20,040 nt of DNA from a virus, in the IMG/VR virus record IMGVR_UViG_3300027759_000538, positions 1 through 20,040 of that record, one strand, 5' to 3'. Below the pieces are notes generated by a model. That model was not told where the DNA came from and searched no databases. It saw only the letters and a list, made by a program, of their open reading frames with translations. Positions within the stretch are counted from its first letter, which is position 1. Every line of letters begins with the position of its first letter. Below, piece by piece: positions 6,754-12,596 of the stretch. The position numbers and the translations under genes are program-made.

Positions 6754-7002
6754 ATGGATAAGCTAATCAAGGATCTCGCAAAGTTGTTCGCCAAAGATCT
6801 CGCTGGGTCAATCCAGCTTAACCAACCGGAAGCTAGCAAGTACCAAATTATGCTTGTAATAGTGCAAGGGTTAAAAGAATCGTTCGGGCTAACCAACGAG
6901 GAATCTTTTAACCTCGTTTTTGGCGAAAATAAATATTCAACCATAGTAGAGAAGCTTTGGAAAGATTTCAGCGAAAAAAACGCTCTGGAAGCGTCTAAAT
7001 AG
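6754..7002 (+). CDS. Hypothetical helical protein (82 aa)
   Basis: The start is ATG 6754, with AAAGGA before it; the longer open frame would need a TTG start inside the preceding hairpin region. The protein begins MDKLIKDLAKLFAKDLAG and is almost entirely helical, with two amphipathic helices (residues 2-18 and about 29-44) and a C-terminal charged helix (TIVEKLWKDFSEKNA). No domain was recognised. It is flanked by two related junction hairpins, as if gene plus junction were one mobile or duplicated unit. Confidence 0.6.
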   Translation: MDKLIKDLAKLFAKDLAGSIQLNQPEASKYQIMLVIVQGLKESFGLTNEESFNLVFGENKYSTIVEKLWKDFSEKNALEASK

Positions 7003-7058
7003 GGGCAACCCTGTTTTGCAATGGGCAGGGGGGCAAATTCGCCTGCCCAAAAAGTTTT
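7003..7058 (+). other. Junction hairpin module (ACCCTGTTTTGC ... hairpin ... CAAAAAGTTTT)
   Basis: Immediately after the stop codon comes ACCCTGTTTTGC (7008-7019), then GGGCAGG (7023-7029) pairing with CCTGCCC (7042-7048), then CAAAAAGTTTTGC. The same order occurs at 6606-6659 and 8861-8912, with different hairpin sequences. The hairpin is not followed directly by a T run and so would be a weak terminator at best. Confidence 0.5.
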
Positions 7059-7098
7059 GCAACGGAATTTTATCATTTTTTTGGAAAGGATTTGAATC

Positions 7099-7341
7099 AT
7101 GCTACGAATAACTAAAGATAAGCCGATTGAATTAATGCAATGCGATAACGAGCGAGCGATTAAAATGAAAGTTGGTTCCCTTCATTGTATGTTATCAAAC
7201 CTTACAATCATCCGTAAGCTTTGGAATAATCGGGTAAAATCAGCTTCCAAAGAACTAAGGAGGGGGTGGATTAAATGCGTAATTGAAACGCATTTAGCTA
7301 ACCAAGATTTGTATATTCGTGTTATGAATGGACTTCTATAG
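7099..7341 (+). CDS. Hypothetical basic protein (80 aa)
   Basis: A basic small protein that starts MLRITKDKPIELMQCDN and has a central helical stretch rich in Arg, Lys and Trp (IIRKLWNNRVKSASKELRRG), which would suit nucleic-acid binding. No family was recognised. AAAGGA stands 9 bases before the ATG. The stop codon is part of the first copy of the TAGACCCTGTTTT repeat. Confidence 0.6.
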   Translation: MLRITKDKPIELMQCDNERAIKMKVGSLHCMLSNLTIIRKLWNNRVKSASKELRRGWIKCVIETHLANQDLYIRVMNGLL

Positions 7342-7380
7342 ACCCTGTTTTCAAACCATGTAGACCCTGTTTTTCAATGA
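7339..7380 (+). repeat. Two tandem copies of the TAGACCCTGTTTT junction repeat
   Basis: TAGACCCTGTTTTCAA begins at 7339 (its TAG is the stop codon of the preceding gene) and TAGACCCTGTTTTTCAATGA begins at 7361. The same core occurs after the stop at 10516, in AGACCCTGTTTCCCAATGAA at 7755-7774, and in weaker form at 7008, 8469 and 8861. Confidence 0.65.
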
Positions 7381-7394
7381 AAGGTTAGTGAATT

Positions 7395-7778
7395 ATGATG
7401 GGCATCAATATCAATTGTAAACATCAGGATTTTATTGGCGAAATCCTGTCAGGCAAGAAAACAATCGAAACTAGGAACACCCCTAGCTTAGACCCCTATA
7501 TTGGTCAAAGGGTTGGTCTGATTCGTACTGGAGTATTGTTTGCAACGCTGGAAGGGTTCGCAACCATATCAGAATCATTTGTGTACTATGACAGGCAATC
7601 ATTTGATTCTGATTATGAATTGCATAGGGTTGCACCTGATTCACCATACTACATACCTGATCATGGAACTAAGGTTGGCTACATCCTTACAGATGTAGAA
7701 TCAATCGAACCTGAGAGGATCTTAAGCAAAGGTATTGTAGCTCGCAAAATAGGAAGACCCTGTTTCCCAATGAATTAG
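7395..7778 (+). CDS. ASCH/PUA-like domain protein
   Basis: 127 residues. The N-terminal segment ININCKHQDFIGEILSGKKT followed by IETRNTPSLDPYIGQRVGL matches the start of ASCH domains: a helix with a 'G-K-K-T-I-E-x-R' turn, then strands forming a PUA-like barrel (RTGVLFATLEGFATISES). ASCH proteins are linked to RNA or modified-nucleoside handling; the specific role here is unknown. The start may be ATG 7395 or the adjacent ATG 7398, since AAAGG lies 10 bases before the first. The 3' end of the gene carries the AGACCCTGTTTC junction motif, here translated as the last residues. Confidence 0.65.
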   Translation: MMGININCKHQDFIGEILSGKKTIETRNTPSLDPYIGQRVGLIRTGVLFATLEGFATISESFVYYDRQSFDSDYELHRVAPDSPYYIPDHGTKVGYILTDVESIEPERILSKGIVARKIGRPCFPMN

Positions 7779-7885
7779 CGGGCAAAAAAACCGCGGGAAA
7801 AACTATCATAAAATTTTATGGATTGATTGAAATTGTTTTAGGTTGGAAGCGAATACATATTACAACCATTGAAAGGGGTGTAGCA

Positions 7886-8125
7886 ATGCAAGTAAGAGAT
7901 GCAGATACAGCAAGGAAAGTTATCAAGGCTTGCAAGTTTGGAACAAAGCAAGTGCGTTGGATTAAGCTATCGGAAGGTGAGCGAATGATTCTCAGGGATG
8001 CATTCATTTTCCTTAATTATCACGATGGCGAAAAGATTCCTGCGGGCGTAGCCAATGGAAGCATGGAGATATCTAGAGCAGATCGTTCTGATATCAACTG
8101 GGTTGAAATTTTAGGAGATGATTAA
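7886..8125 (+). CDS. Hypothetical protein (79 aa)
   Basis: The start is ATG 7886, with AAAGGGG 7 bases upstream; the longer frame would need a TTG. The protein begins MQVRDADTARKVIKACKFG and has a helix-strand pattern (KQVRWIKLSEGERMILRDAF) ending in an acidic tail (VEILGDD). No domain was recognised. It ends just before the next gene, and its last codons contain that gene's AGGAG site, so the two are translationally linked. Confidence 0.6.
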   Translation: MQVRDADTARKVIKACKFGTKQVRWIKLSEGERMILRDAFIFLNYHDGEKIPAGVANGSMEISRADRSDINWVEILGDD

Positions 8126-8126
8126 C

Positions 8127-8471
8127 ATGGAAGCAGTTAAAGAGTTGATTACTATTACCACTAACCCAAACAAGGATGCGATTAATATGGAAGCAGTTAA
8201 ACCTATTTACCAAGCCATTAGAATGAACGCTGTTCAAATCTTTGAACACAAAGCTAATGCGTGGAAGACTGTCAGGCTTTTTGCCCTCGACAAGTATGAA
8301 GATGCCAAAGAATTTGCTAAGGATCTGGTTCAAGAATCAGTACAGCAAGACCCTGACGAAGAAGTAGCTTGCGGGATTGTAGCAGAGGTTAATTTGTTAC
8401 CAGCTTTAATGGATAGGAAGCTTGTGTATGTGATAGAAGATACCAAAGAAATCGTTATGCTAGACATTTAG
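8127..8471 (+). CDS. Hypothetical acidic protein (114 aa) with duplicated start region
   Basis: AGGAG (8113-8117) is 9 bases before ATG 8127 and directly abuts an in-frame ATG at 8118, so 8127 is preferred. A 22-base segment, GATTAA(C/T)ATGGAAGCAGTT plus AAA, is present at 8120-8141 and again at 8180-8201, so MEAVK occurs at residues 1-5 and 21-25, and the second copy also has AAGGA upstream. Either ATG may be used; the shorter form would be 94 residues. The rest is helical then strand-rich (KLVYVIEDTKEIVMLDI). No family was recognised. Confidence 0.6.
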   Translation: MEAVKELITITTNPNKDAINMEAVKPIYQAIRMNAVQIFEHKANAWKTVRLFALDKYEDAKEFAKDLVQESVQQDPDEEVACGIVAEVNLLPALMDRKLVYVIEDTKEIVMLDI

Positions 8472-8500
8472 ACCCCATTTAAAAACGAAAGGCTAGTCAA

Positions 8501-8857
8501 ATGAAGATCATTAAAAATACGCTGGAAGTAATTACATCAGTATGGGAAGACCCTGGCGATTACCCAAACGCATTAGCTAGGGGGCCACTCCCTTCGCATC
8601 TATGTGTAGAAGATATCTCAGGATACCTTTTGATCCAAGTCGAGAAACAAGATCAAGAGAACGATGATTTTGAGGGGTGCAAACCTGACGAAATCATGCA
8701 GTCTTTAATGGATGATCACACCATTAGAGTTGATGGTGTAGTCATCACATCATGGCAGTTCTGCCCAAAAGAGCATCCAAATTCAAATGATGCTGCTGGG
8801 CTTGATATGTGGAAAATAATACCTTATAAATGGGATGCTGATAAGTTTGAATTGTAA
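8501..8857 (+). CDS. Hypothetical acidic protein (118 aa)
   Basis: Begins MKIIKNTLEVITSVWEDPGD and continues as an acidic, soluble protein with strand-like segments (SGYLLIQVEKQDQ; IRVDGVVITSWQF) and two tryptophans near the C-terminus. AAAGG is 8 bases before the ATG. It has no signal peptide and no recognised domain. It follows a TAGACCCC-type junction and precedes the junction hairpin at 8867. Confidence 0.6.
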   Translation: MKIIKNTLEVITSVWEDPGDYPNALARGPLPSHLCVEDISGYLLIQVEKQDQENDDFEGCKPDEIMQSLMDDHTIRVDGVVITSWQFCPKEHPNSNDAAGLDMWKIIPYKWDADKFEL

Positions 8858-8866
8858 CATACCTTG

Positions 8867-8912
8867 TTTTGCTGGAAGCTAACCCCTAACTTTTAGGGAA
8901 GCAAAAAGTTTT
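8867..8912 (+). other. Junction hairpin module with extended stem
   Basis: CCCTAA (8884-8889) pairs with TTAGGG (8893-8898) around a 3-base loop. TTTTGCT (8867-8873) pairs with AGCAAAA (8900-8906), closing a bulged longer stem. It is followed by the AAAAAGTTTT tail also found at 7049 and, in related form, at 6647. It lies between stop 8857 and start 8933. Confidence 0.5.
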
Positions 8913-8932
8913 ATTCTTGAAAGGGATAAACC

Positions 8933-9190
8933 ATGTCTACTGAAACCGCTTCTGCTTCTGCCACCGTTACCCCTGTTGCCGATCCTAATCGCATCATTAC
9001 GATTAAGCTTAAGGCTTCTGAGGCATACATCCTTCGCTACATTGCAGCTATTCTAGCTGATACCAATACCGATAAGGAAGAAAGAAAATCGCTCATCAAG
9101 CATTGTGGAGCGACCCCAGAAGATATGACAAGAATACACCATAAAATTTATGGTGCAGAAATGGGTTGGGATACTAATTGGAATGGTTAG
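8933..9190 (+). CDS. Hypothetical protein (85 aa)
   Basis: Begins with a Thr/Ser/Ala-rich stretch (MSTETASASATVTPVADPNR), probably disordered, followed by a strand and a helical segment (SEAYILRYIAAILADTNTD), a short charged helix and a hydrophilic tail. AAAGGG is before the ATG. No domain was recognised. It is flanked by two hairpins (8867-8912 and 9203-9234). Confidence 0.6.
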   Translation: MSTETASASATVTPVADPNRIITIKLKASEAYILRYIAAILADTNTDKEERKSLIKHCGATPEDMTRIHHKIYGAEMGWDTNWNG

Positions 9191-9202
9191 ACTGTCTTTT
9201 TC

Positions 9203-9234
9203 TTCACCCTATAGGCTTCAATCTGTAGGGTGAA
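9203..9234 (+). other. 9-bp intergenic hairpin
   Basis: TTCACCCTA (9203-9211) and TAGGGTGAA (9226-9234) form a perfect stem with a 14-base loop, preceded by a T-rich and followed by an A-rich stretch. No T run follows on the plus strand, so it is not a canonical terminator. It sits 22 bases before the start of the next gene, including part of its leader. Confidence 0.5.
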
Positions 9235-9256
9235 AAATCTTACATCAGGAAGTAAT

Positions 9257-9568
9257 ATGAAAAGACCTATTGAATGTTCAAAGTGCGGTAAGCATATCAT
9301 TAAAATGTATGGCTACAAAGACCTATGCAATTTATGCCACACAAAGAGTTTAAACTTATCAGCAAGAGGTACTGCGGAGCTTAAAAAGCTAAGAGATGAA
9401 TTAAAGGAAGTTAAAGCAAAGTTAAAGAAGTTAAGAACAACTTTAGCTAATACTAAACTATCGTTGAAGACTGCTGCAAGGGTTAATGAAAGGCTTAAGG
9501 CTGATCATCGTTCTGATTTCGAGTGGGATCGTGAGCGAATCAAACAATACAACAAGGATAAATCGTGA
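9257..9568 (+). CDS. Zinc-ribbon and coiled-coil protein (103 aa)
   Basis: The start is ATG 9257, with AGGAAG before it; an earlier start would overlap the hairpin. Residues 1-27 hold two CxxC knuckles (CSKCGKH and CNLCHTK), a small zinc ribbon. Residues about 35-85 are a Lys/Leu/Glu-rich coiled coil (ELKKLRDELKEVKAKLKKLR). The pairing suggests a nucleic-acid or protein adaptor; the exact role is unknown. The stop TGA overlaps the GTG start of the methyltransferase, so the two are translationally coupled. Confidence 0.65.
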   Translation: MKRPIECSKCGKHIIKMYGYKDLCNLCHTKSLNLSARGTAELKKLRDELKEVKAKLKKLRTTLANTKLSLKTAARVNERLKADHRSDFEWDRERIKQYNKDKS

Positions 9569-10518
9569 ACTATCTTTCAGTTTGTTCTGGCGTTGAAGCA
9601 GCAACTGTTGCCTGGAATTCTATTGGATTTGAACCTATAGGATATTCAGAAATCGATAAGTTTTGCTGCGATTTACTAAAACAGAAATACCCTCAGACCC
9701 CTAATTTTGGAGACATAAATGGAAATTCAACCTGGCAAATTCCCAGAGCAATCGACATACTTATCGGGGGAACTCCTTGCCAAAGCTTTAGCCTCGCTGG
9801 CCTCAGAAAGGGAACAGACGATCCAAGAGGTGGACTTGTCTACAAGTTTTGTGAATTGGTGCGGGATAGAAAACCAAGATGGATTGTTTGGGAAAATGTG
9901 CAGGGAGTCCTATCAACTAACGGAGGAAGAGACTTTGGTTCCTTCATCAGGTCGCTGGCTGAATTCGGGTATCATCTCTGCTGGCGGGTTCTTGACTCTC
10001 AACACTTCGGATTGCCCCATAGAAGGAAAAGAGTCTTCCTTATCGGGCATTATTCAGACAGAACAAGTGGATACAAAGTTTTATTTGAGCAAGGTTGCTT
10101 GTCAAGGATTTATCAGGAGAGACAGCATGGGAAAAAGCCTTCCAGTTCGTTTGAAGGAAGCTATGATTGCCCATTCTGCAAATCACATACAACCTTAGAC
10201 CCCAAAAAAACTGGATGCAATTACTGTGGAGCATGGGTAAAAAATCCAGTCAATTGTATATCTGATGGGGCACATATGGGGGGTGGTATCAACGGTCAGG
10301 ATTACAATTCTGGAAGAATTATCGTTCAACCTGATGGAAGGGTTAGAAGACTAACACCACTTGAAATAGAAAGGCTAATGGGGTTCCCAGACAACTACAC
10401 TAACATTTCTGGGGCAAAAGATGGCAATAGGTTTAAGGCAATGGCCAATTCGATGTGTGTACCTGTGATTAAATGGATTGGAGAAAGGATAGCGGAAGTC
10501 GATTCCACTAGCAAATAG
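9565..10518 (+). CDS. DNA (cytosine-5) methyltransferase
   Basis: A 317-residue C5 methyltransferase with the family motifs in order: motif I SVCSGVEAAT (5-14), the catalytic loop GGTPCQSFS (68-76, nucleophile Cys72), ENV (110-112), QHFGLPHRRKRVFLIG (146-161), motif IX RRLTPLEIERLMGFP (261-275) and motif X MANSMCVPV (293-301). It transfers a methyl group from S-adenosylmethionine to cytosine C5 in a short target, in phages usually to evade restriction. The target-recognition region (162-260) contains a four-cysteine knuckle pair (C202, C205, C218, C221). The start is GTG 9565, with AAGGA 8 bases upstream and a GTGA overlap with the preceding gene. No cognate restriction endonuclease is adjacent. 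A second ORF lies wholly inside it (9719-10198). Confidence 0.92.
   Translation: MNYLSVCSGVEAATVAWNSIGFEPIGYSEIDKFCCDLLKQKYPQTPNFGDINGNSTWQIPRAIDILIGGTPCQSFSLAGLRKGTDDPRGGLVYKFCELVRDRKPRWIVWENVQGVLSTNGGRDFGSFIRSLAEFGYHLCWRVLDSQHFGLPHRRKRVFLIGHYSDRTSGYKVLFEQGCLSRIYQERQHGKKPSSSFEGSYDCPFCKSHTTLDPKKTGCNYCGAWVKNPVNCISDGAHMGGGINGQDYNSGRIIVQPDGRVRRLTPLEIERLMGFPDNYTNISGAKDGNRFKAMANSMCVPVIKWIGERIAEVDSTSK
9719..10198 (+). CDS. Embedded overlapping ORF in the methyltransferase, conserved-looking phage protein
   Basis: This 159-residue frame, shifted by one relative to the methyltransferase and fully inside it, has its own ribosome binding site, GGAG (9709-9712), 6 bases before ATG. Its sequence resembles, from memory, a phage protein family annotated near or over cytosine methyltransferase genes, with the order LFGKM (57-61), then SGRWLNSG (77-84), FLTLNTSDCP (91-100), SSLSGI, then FYLSKVACQGFIRR (121-134) and GKSLPVRLKEAM (138-149). 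If expressed, it is a genuine gene-in-gene. The alternative is that homologues are shadow translations that persist because the methyltransferase is conserved. Function unknown. Confidence 0.55.
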   Translation: MEIQPGKFPEQSTYLSGELLAKALASLASEREQTIQEVDLSTSFVNWCGIENQDGLFGKMCRESYQLTEEETLVPSSGRWLNSGIISAGGFLTLNTSDCPIEGKESSLSGIIQTEQVDTKFYLSKVACQGFIRRDSMGKSLPVRLKEAMIAHSANHIQP

Positions 10519-10546
10519 ACCCTGTTTTAATGTATACTGTTAGCCT

Positions 10547-10576
10547 AAGAGGGTTTGTTAAGACCCTCTTTTCTTT
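10547..10576 (+). terminator. Intrinsic terminator after the methyltransferase
   Basis: AAGAGGGT (10547-10554) pairs with ACCCTCTT (10563-10570) around an 8-base loop and is followed by TTCTTTC. It lies between the methyltransferase and the GIY-YIG-like gene. Part of it (TTAAGACCCTCTTTTCT) is repeated at the 3' end of the next gene. Confidence 0.6.
10558..10574 (+). repeat. 17-bp direct repeat, left copy
   Basis: TTAAGACCCTCTTTTCT, identical to 11097-11113. The left copy overlaps the 3' half of the terminator hairpin upstream of the GIY-YIG-like gene. Confidence 0.75.
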
Positions 10577-10594
10577 CGGCTCAAGGTATATATA

Positions 10595-11134
10595 ATGGAT
10601 GACAAAAACTTTTGGTCGTTCACGGACATCGCTGCTGACCTTGACTTAGCATATACAACCATCCGTAGAAACATAGAAACATTCATCAAGCAAAAGAAAA
10701 TGAAACCATTGACCCGCATGAAAGCGGACAAAGGACACTTTTGTTCTGTCATGGATAGCACCCAGTACAGTCTGTTTCGTGAACTAATGCGTGGAAGAAC
10801 TGCGGTAAACAAGGATGATGACAATGTTAATGACAAGATGTCTGATGATGGGTTTTTCTACTTAATCCTATTAGTTCCAGAGTTTTCAGACGGTAGGATT
10901 AAAGCTGGATTTACATCCAGGTTAGATTCAAGATTTTCTGAACACCTGATGTCAGCACCAACAGCAAAGCTAATTTACTCAACCCCTTGTCAACGAGCGT
11001 GGGAAACATTCCTGTTAGCTTATGTACACAGTCATGGTAAAAAGATTCGATCAGAAGTATTTGATGTTCCTGATACAAAGGTTTTAATCAAAAACCTTAA
11101 GACCCTCTTTTCTCAAGTTGGGCAACGAAAATGA
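10595..11134 (+). CDS. GIY-YIG-like (T5orf172/MUG113-type) nuclease-fold protein with N-terminal HTH
   Basis: 179 residues. Residues 5-40 look like a helix-turn-helix (SFTDIAADLDLAYTTIRRNI). Residues 86-160 look like a GIY-YIG fold of the T5orf172 kind: FFYLILLVPEF, then GRIKAGFTSRLDSRFSEH (100-117) and a later Glu137 in QRAWETFLL, and a strand with SEVFDVPD. Such proteins cut or bind DNA; homing and restriction members both exist. AAGG precedes the ATG by 8 bases. The 17-bp sequence TTAAGACCCTCTTTTCT lies both just upstream and within the last codons, so the gene appears bracketed by direct repeats. It is the last gene of the rightward block, followed by a terminator. Confidence 0.7.
   Translation: MDDKNFWSFTDIAADLDLAYTTIRRNIETFIKQKKMKPLTRMKADKGHFCSVMDSTQYSLFRELMRGRTAVNKDDDNVNDKMSDDGFFYLILLVPEFSDGRIKAGFTSRLDSRFSEHLMSAPTAKLIYSTPCQRAWETFLLAYVHSHGKKIRSEVFDVPDTKVLIKNLKTLFSQVGQRK
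11097..11113 (+). repeat. 17-bp direct repeat, right copy
   Basis: TTAAGACCCTCTTTTCT, identical to 10558-10574, 539 bases away and located within the 3' end of the GIY-YIG-like gene (encoding the residues LKTLFS). Confidence 0.75.
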
Positions 11135-11140
11135 ATCACT

Positions 11141-11165
11141 GAAAATAAGTCCAGCATTGTGGACT
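11141..11165 (-). terminator. Candidate terminator of the leftward recombination operon
   Basis: On the minus strand AGTCCA (11165-11160) pairs with TGGACT (11153-11148) around a 6-base loop and is followed by TATTTTC. The stem is short, so the call is tentative. It lies in the gap between convergent genes, beyond the stop of the DUF6378-like gene. Confidence 0.4.
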
Positions 11166-11175
11166 AAGGAACCGT

Positions 11176-11219
11176 CTTAGTTAAGGGAAACGCATTTGCG
11201 TGAACTAAGGCTTTTTTTC
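11176..11219 (+). terminator. Terminator of the rightward block, branched stem with T7
   Basis: CTTAGTT (11176-11182) pairs with AACTAAG (11203-11209), enclosing a second hairpin ACGCA/TGCGT (11190-11194 with 11197-11201), followed by GC and seven T. It overlaps the last bases of the convergent gene at 11205 and is the clearest intrinsic terminator in the window. Confidence 0.75.
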
Positions 11220-11495
11220 TTCTTCTAACTCAGTATTTTTAAGAAGTTCAGCCAGGGCAATATAAGCAGCAGCATCTTCAAGGGTATCTTGATGATACCC
11301 CTGAGAAAGTCTGCAAAGCTTTAACAGGGCCATCATTACAGCTACCTCATAAGCGGTAACTTCCCGCTTTAAGAAGTTAGTCCACGCATCAGCAATACGC
11401 TTTAAATTTAGCTCTGGAGCATCGTATTGATTAGCTCTTTCAACAATGTGTTCAGTACAGCGGGAAAAGAATTCATTGAGTAAATATCGATCCAT
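11205..11495 (-). CDS. DUF6378-like phage protein
   Basis: 96 residues. The pattern of an Asn-containing helix followed by RIADAWTNFLKREVTAYEVA and MMALLKLCRLSQGYHQDTLE, then a helix (DAAAYIALAEL), is that of DUF6378, a small helical phage family of unknown function. The usual segment order 'RIA..W..fL....t..dva.mM.LLK..RL' is preserved. AAAGG is before the ATG at 11495. It is the last gene of the leftward operon and overlaps the convergent terminator at its 3' end. Confidence 0.75.
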   Translation of the reverse strand: MDRYLLNEFFSRCTEHIVERANQYDAPELNLKRIADAWTNFLKREVTAYEVAVMMALLKLCRLSQGYHQDTLEDAAAYIALAELLKNTELEEEKKP

Positions 11496-11506
11496 TTATA
11501 AACCTT

Positions 11507-12340
11507 TCAATCAGTACAATGACAACTAATCGTGTCATCAAAATCAGGAAACATTGGAAGTTGCATTCTAGATTGTTTCATTACATTTTCATAGCTTGGT
11601 CGATCTTTTCTAAAGGTGTGCTGCCTAGCTACAACACTACCGATCATTTTTTTCTCTTGTTCTATCCACCAATCCAAAGCTTCGGGAGTTTCTTTTGCAA
11701 CCAAATCCAATCGATATCTAGACTTTAAAAAGCAACCTTGGCAATTACCTTGGTGTTGAGGAATATCTAAATCAAAAGATTGTTTACCCCAGAAACTCAT
11801 AACATCTGGCAATGTATGTCGAGCATCAAACATAGGTGTTAACGCTGGATTTCTTCTAGTGTTTTTCTTTATGTTGGCAACTCTTCTTGGTTCATCGTAT
11901 CGCAATCCAATAAGTTGATTGTGCTTATGAAAAAGTTTGCCGTAAACATCTTTCATATATCGATCCAGCAACCTTATTTTTAGTTCAACTGTGCAAAACC
12001 TGGCAACAGGATTAGGAAGATATTGTCGCTCATCAATAAGAATCCCAAATGGTTCTCCGTTTCTTGAAGCATCTTTATGATTAGTTACTTTATATCTTGG
12101 ATCTATTTTCCTACCAACATATTCCAGCCAAGTTATATTTATCTTCCATTCTTCAGAACACTTCTGAACAAAGTCTAAAGTCTTTGGATGCTCCAAACCT
12201 GTGTTACAAAAAACAACTTTAACATATTCTGGAAGAACATTTTCATGTGCCTCTAAAACTTTAGCCAACATAAATCCAGATGTTCTACCACCGCTAAAAG
12301 AAATAACAGATGGATCTTTTAAGAAATACTTGCTATCCAT
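11507..12340 (-). CDS. PAPS reductase-family (PP-loop) phage protein
   Basis: 277 residues. The PP-loop SFSGGRTSGFML (14-25) binds ATP or a phosphosulfate. RFCTVELK (114-121) and GLRYDEPRR (145-153) follow as in the phage PAPS-reductase-like family, and the Cys pair of GNCQGCFLKSR (C200, C203) is a conserved family segment that may carry a metal or iron-sulfur cluster. AAAGGGG is 7 bases before ATG 12340. It overlaps the preceding HTH-like gene by 8 bases. Phage members are not known to reduce sulfate; proposed roles include nucleotide or DNA modification. The related DndC/SspD function cannot be inferred from this sequence alone. Confidence 0.82.
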   Translation of the reverse strand: MDSKYFLKDPSVISFSGGRTSGFMLAKVLEAHENVLPEYVKVVFCNTGLEHPKTLDFVQKCSEEWKINITWLEYVGRKIDPRYKVTNHKDASRNGEPFGILIDERQYLPNPVARFCTVELKIRLLDRYMKDVYGKLFHKHNQLIGLRYDEPRRVANIKKNTRRNPALTPMFDARHTLPDVMSFWGKQSFDLDIPQHQGNCQGCFLKSRYRLDLVAKETPEALDWWIEQEKKMIGSVVARQHTFRKDRPSYENVMKQSRMQLPMFPDFDDTISCHCTD

Positions 12341-12596
12341 TTATTTTCCCCTTTAATTCAGATCGTTTTTTAATTGCTGATTCTAATGGAATCAAAAAGG
12401 TTTTGTTGTTTTTGTTTTCAAGCGGGTTTTCATGCTGATCAATGTGTTCAGCAATGATTGATGAATCATCCAAGTCAATCACCCCTTCCAGTTTGTTTCG
12501 CATTAAAAAATATCCAATACGAACCCTGTTAACACCAATAATTTTTGCAGCTTCTCTTGCTGTCACATATGTTTGATCGCCAACTTTAATTGCCAT
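12333..12596 (-). CDS. HTH-like protein, paralogue B (87 aa)
   Basis: The start is ATG 12596, with AAGG 8 bases upstream; a GTG 9 bases further upstream is less likely. The protein begins MAIKVGDQTYVTAREAAKII. The VTAREAAKIIGVNRVRIGYF segment has the shape of a MerR/excisionase-type helix-turn-helix, and the end is NKTFLIPLESAIKKRSELKG. It aligns over its length with the gene just upstream: GD.tYvT..EA...GV, then the fields N(K/E)..GVID(L/M).D, then FL(I/V)P(L/M).S...K. The two appear to be tandem duplicates. Role as DNA-binding regulators is inferred. Confidence 0.65.
   Translation of the reverse strand: MAIKVGDQTYVTAREAAKIIGVNRVRIGYFLMRNKLEGVIDLDDSSIIAEHIDQHENPLENKNNKTFLIPLESAIKKRSELKGKING

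Noticed and set aside
6729-7100. 123-aa minus-strand frame opposite the 82-aa gene
   Set aside because: Antisense to a gene with a good ribosome binding site; it also spans the junction hairpin.
10519-10545. TATACT at 10533 as a promoter for the GIY-YIG-like gene
   Set aside because: No -35 at a suitable distance, and transcripts would immediately meet the terminator at 10547.
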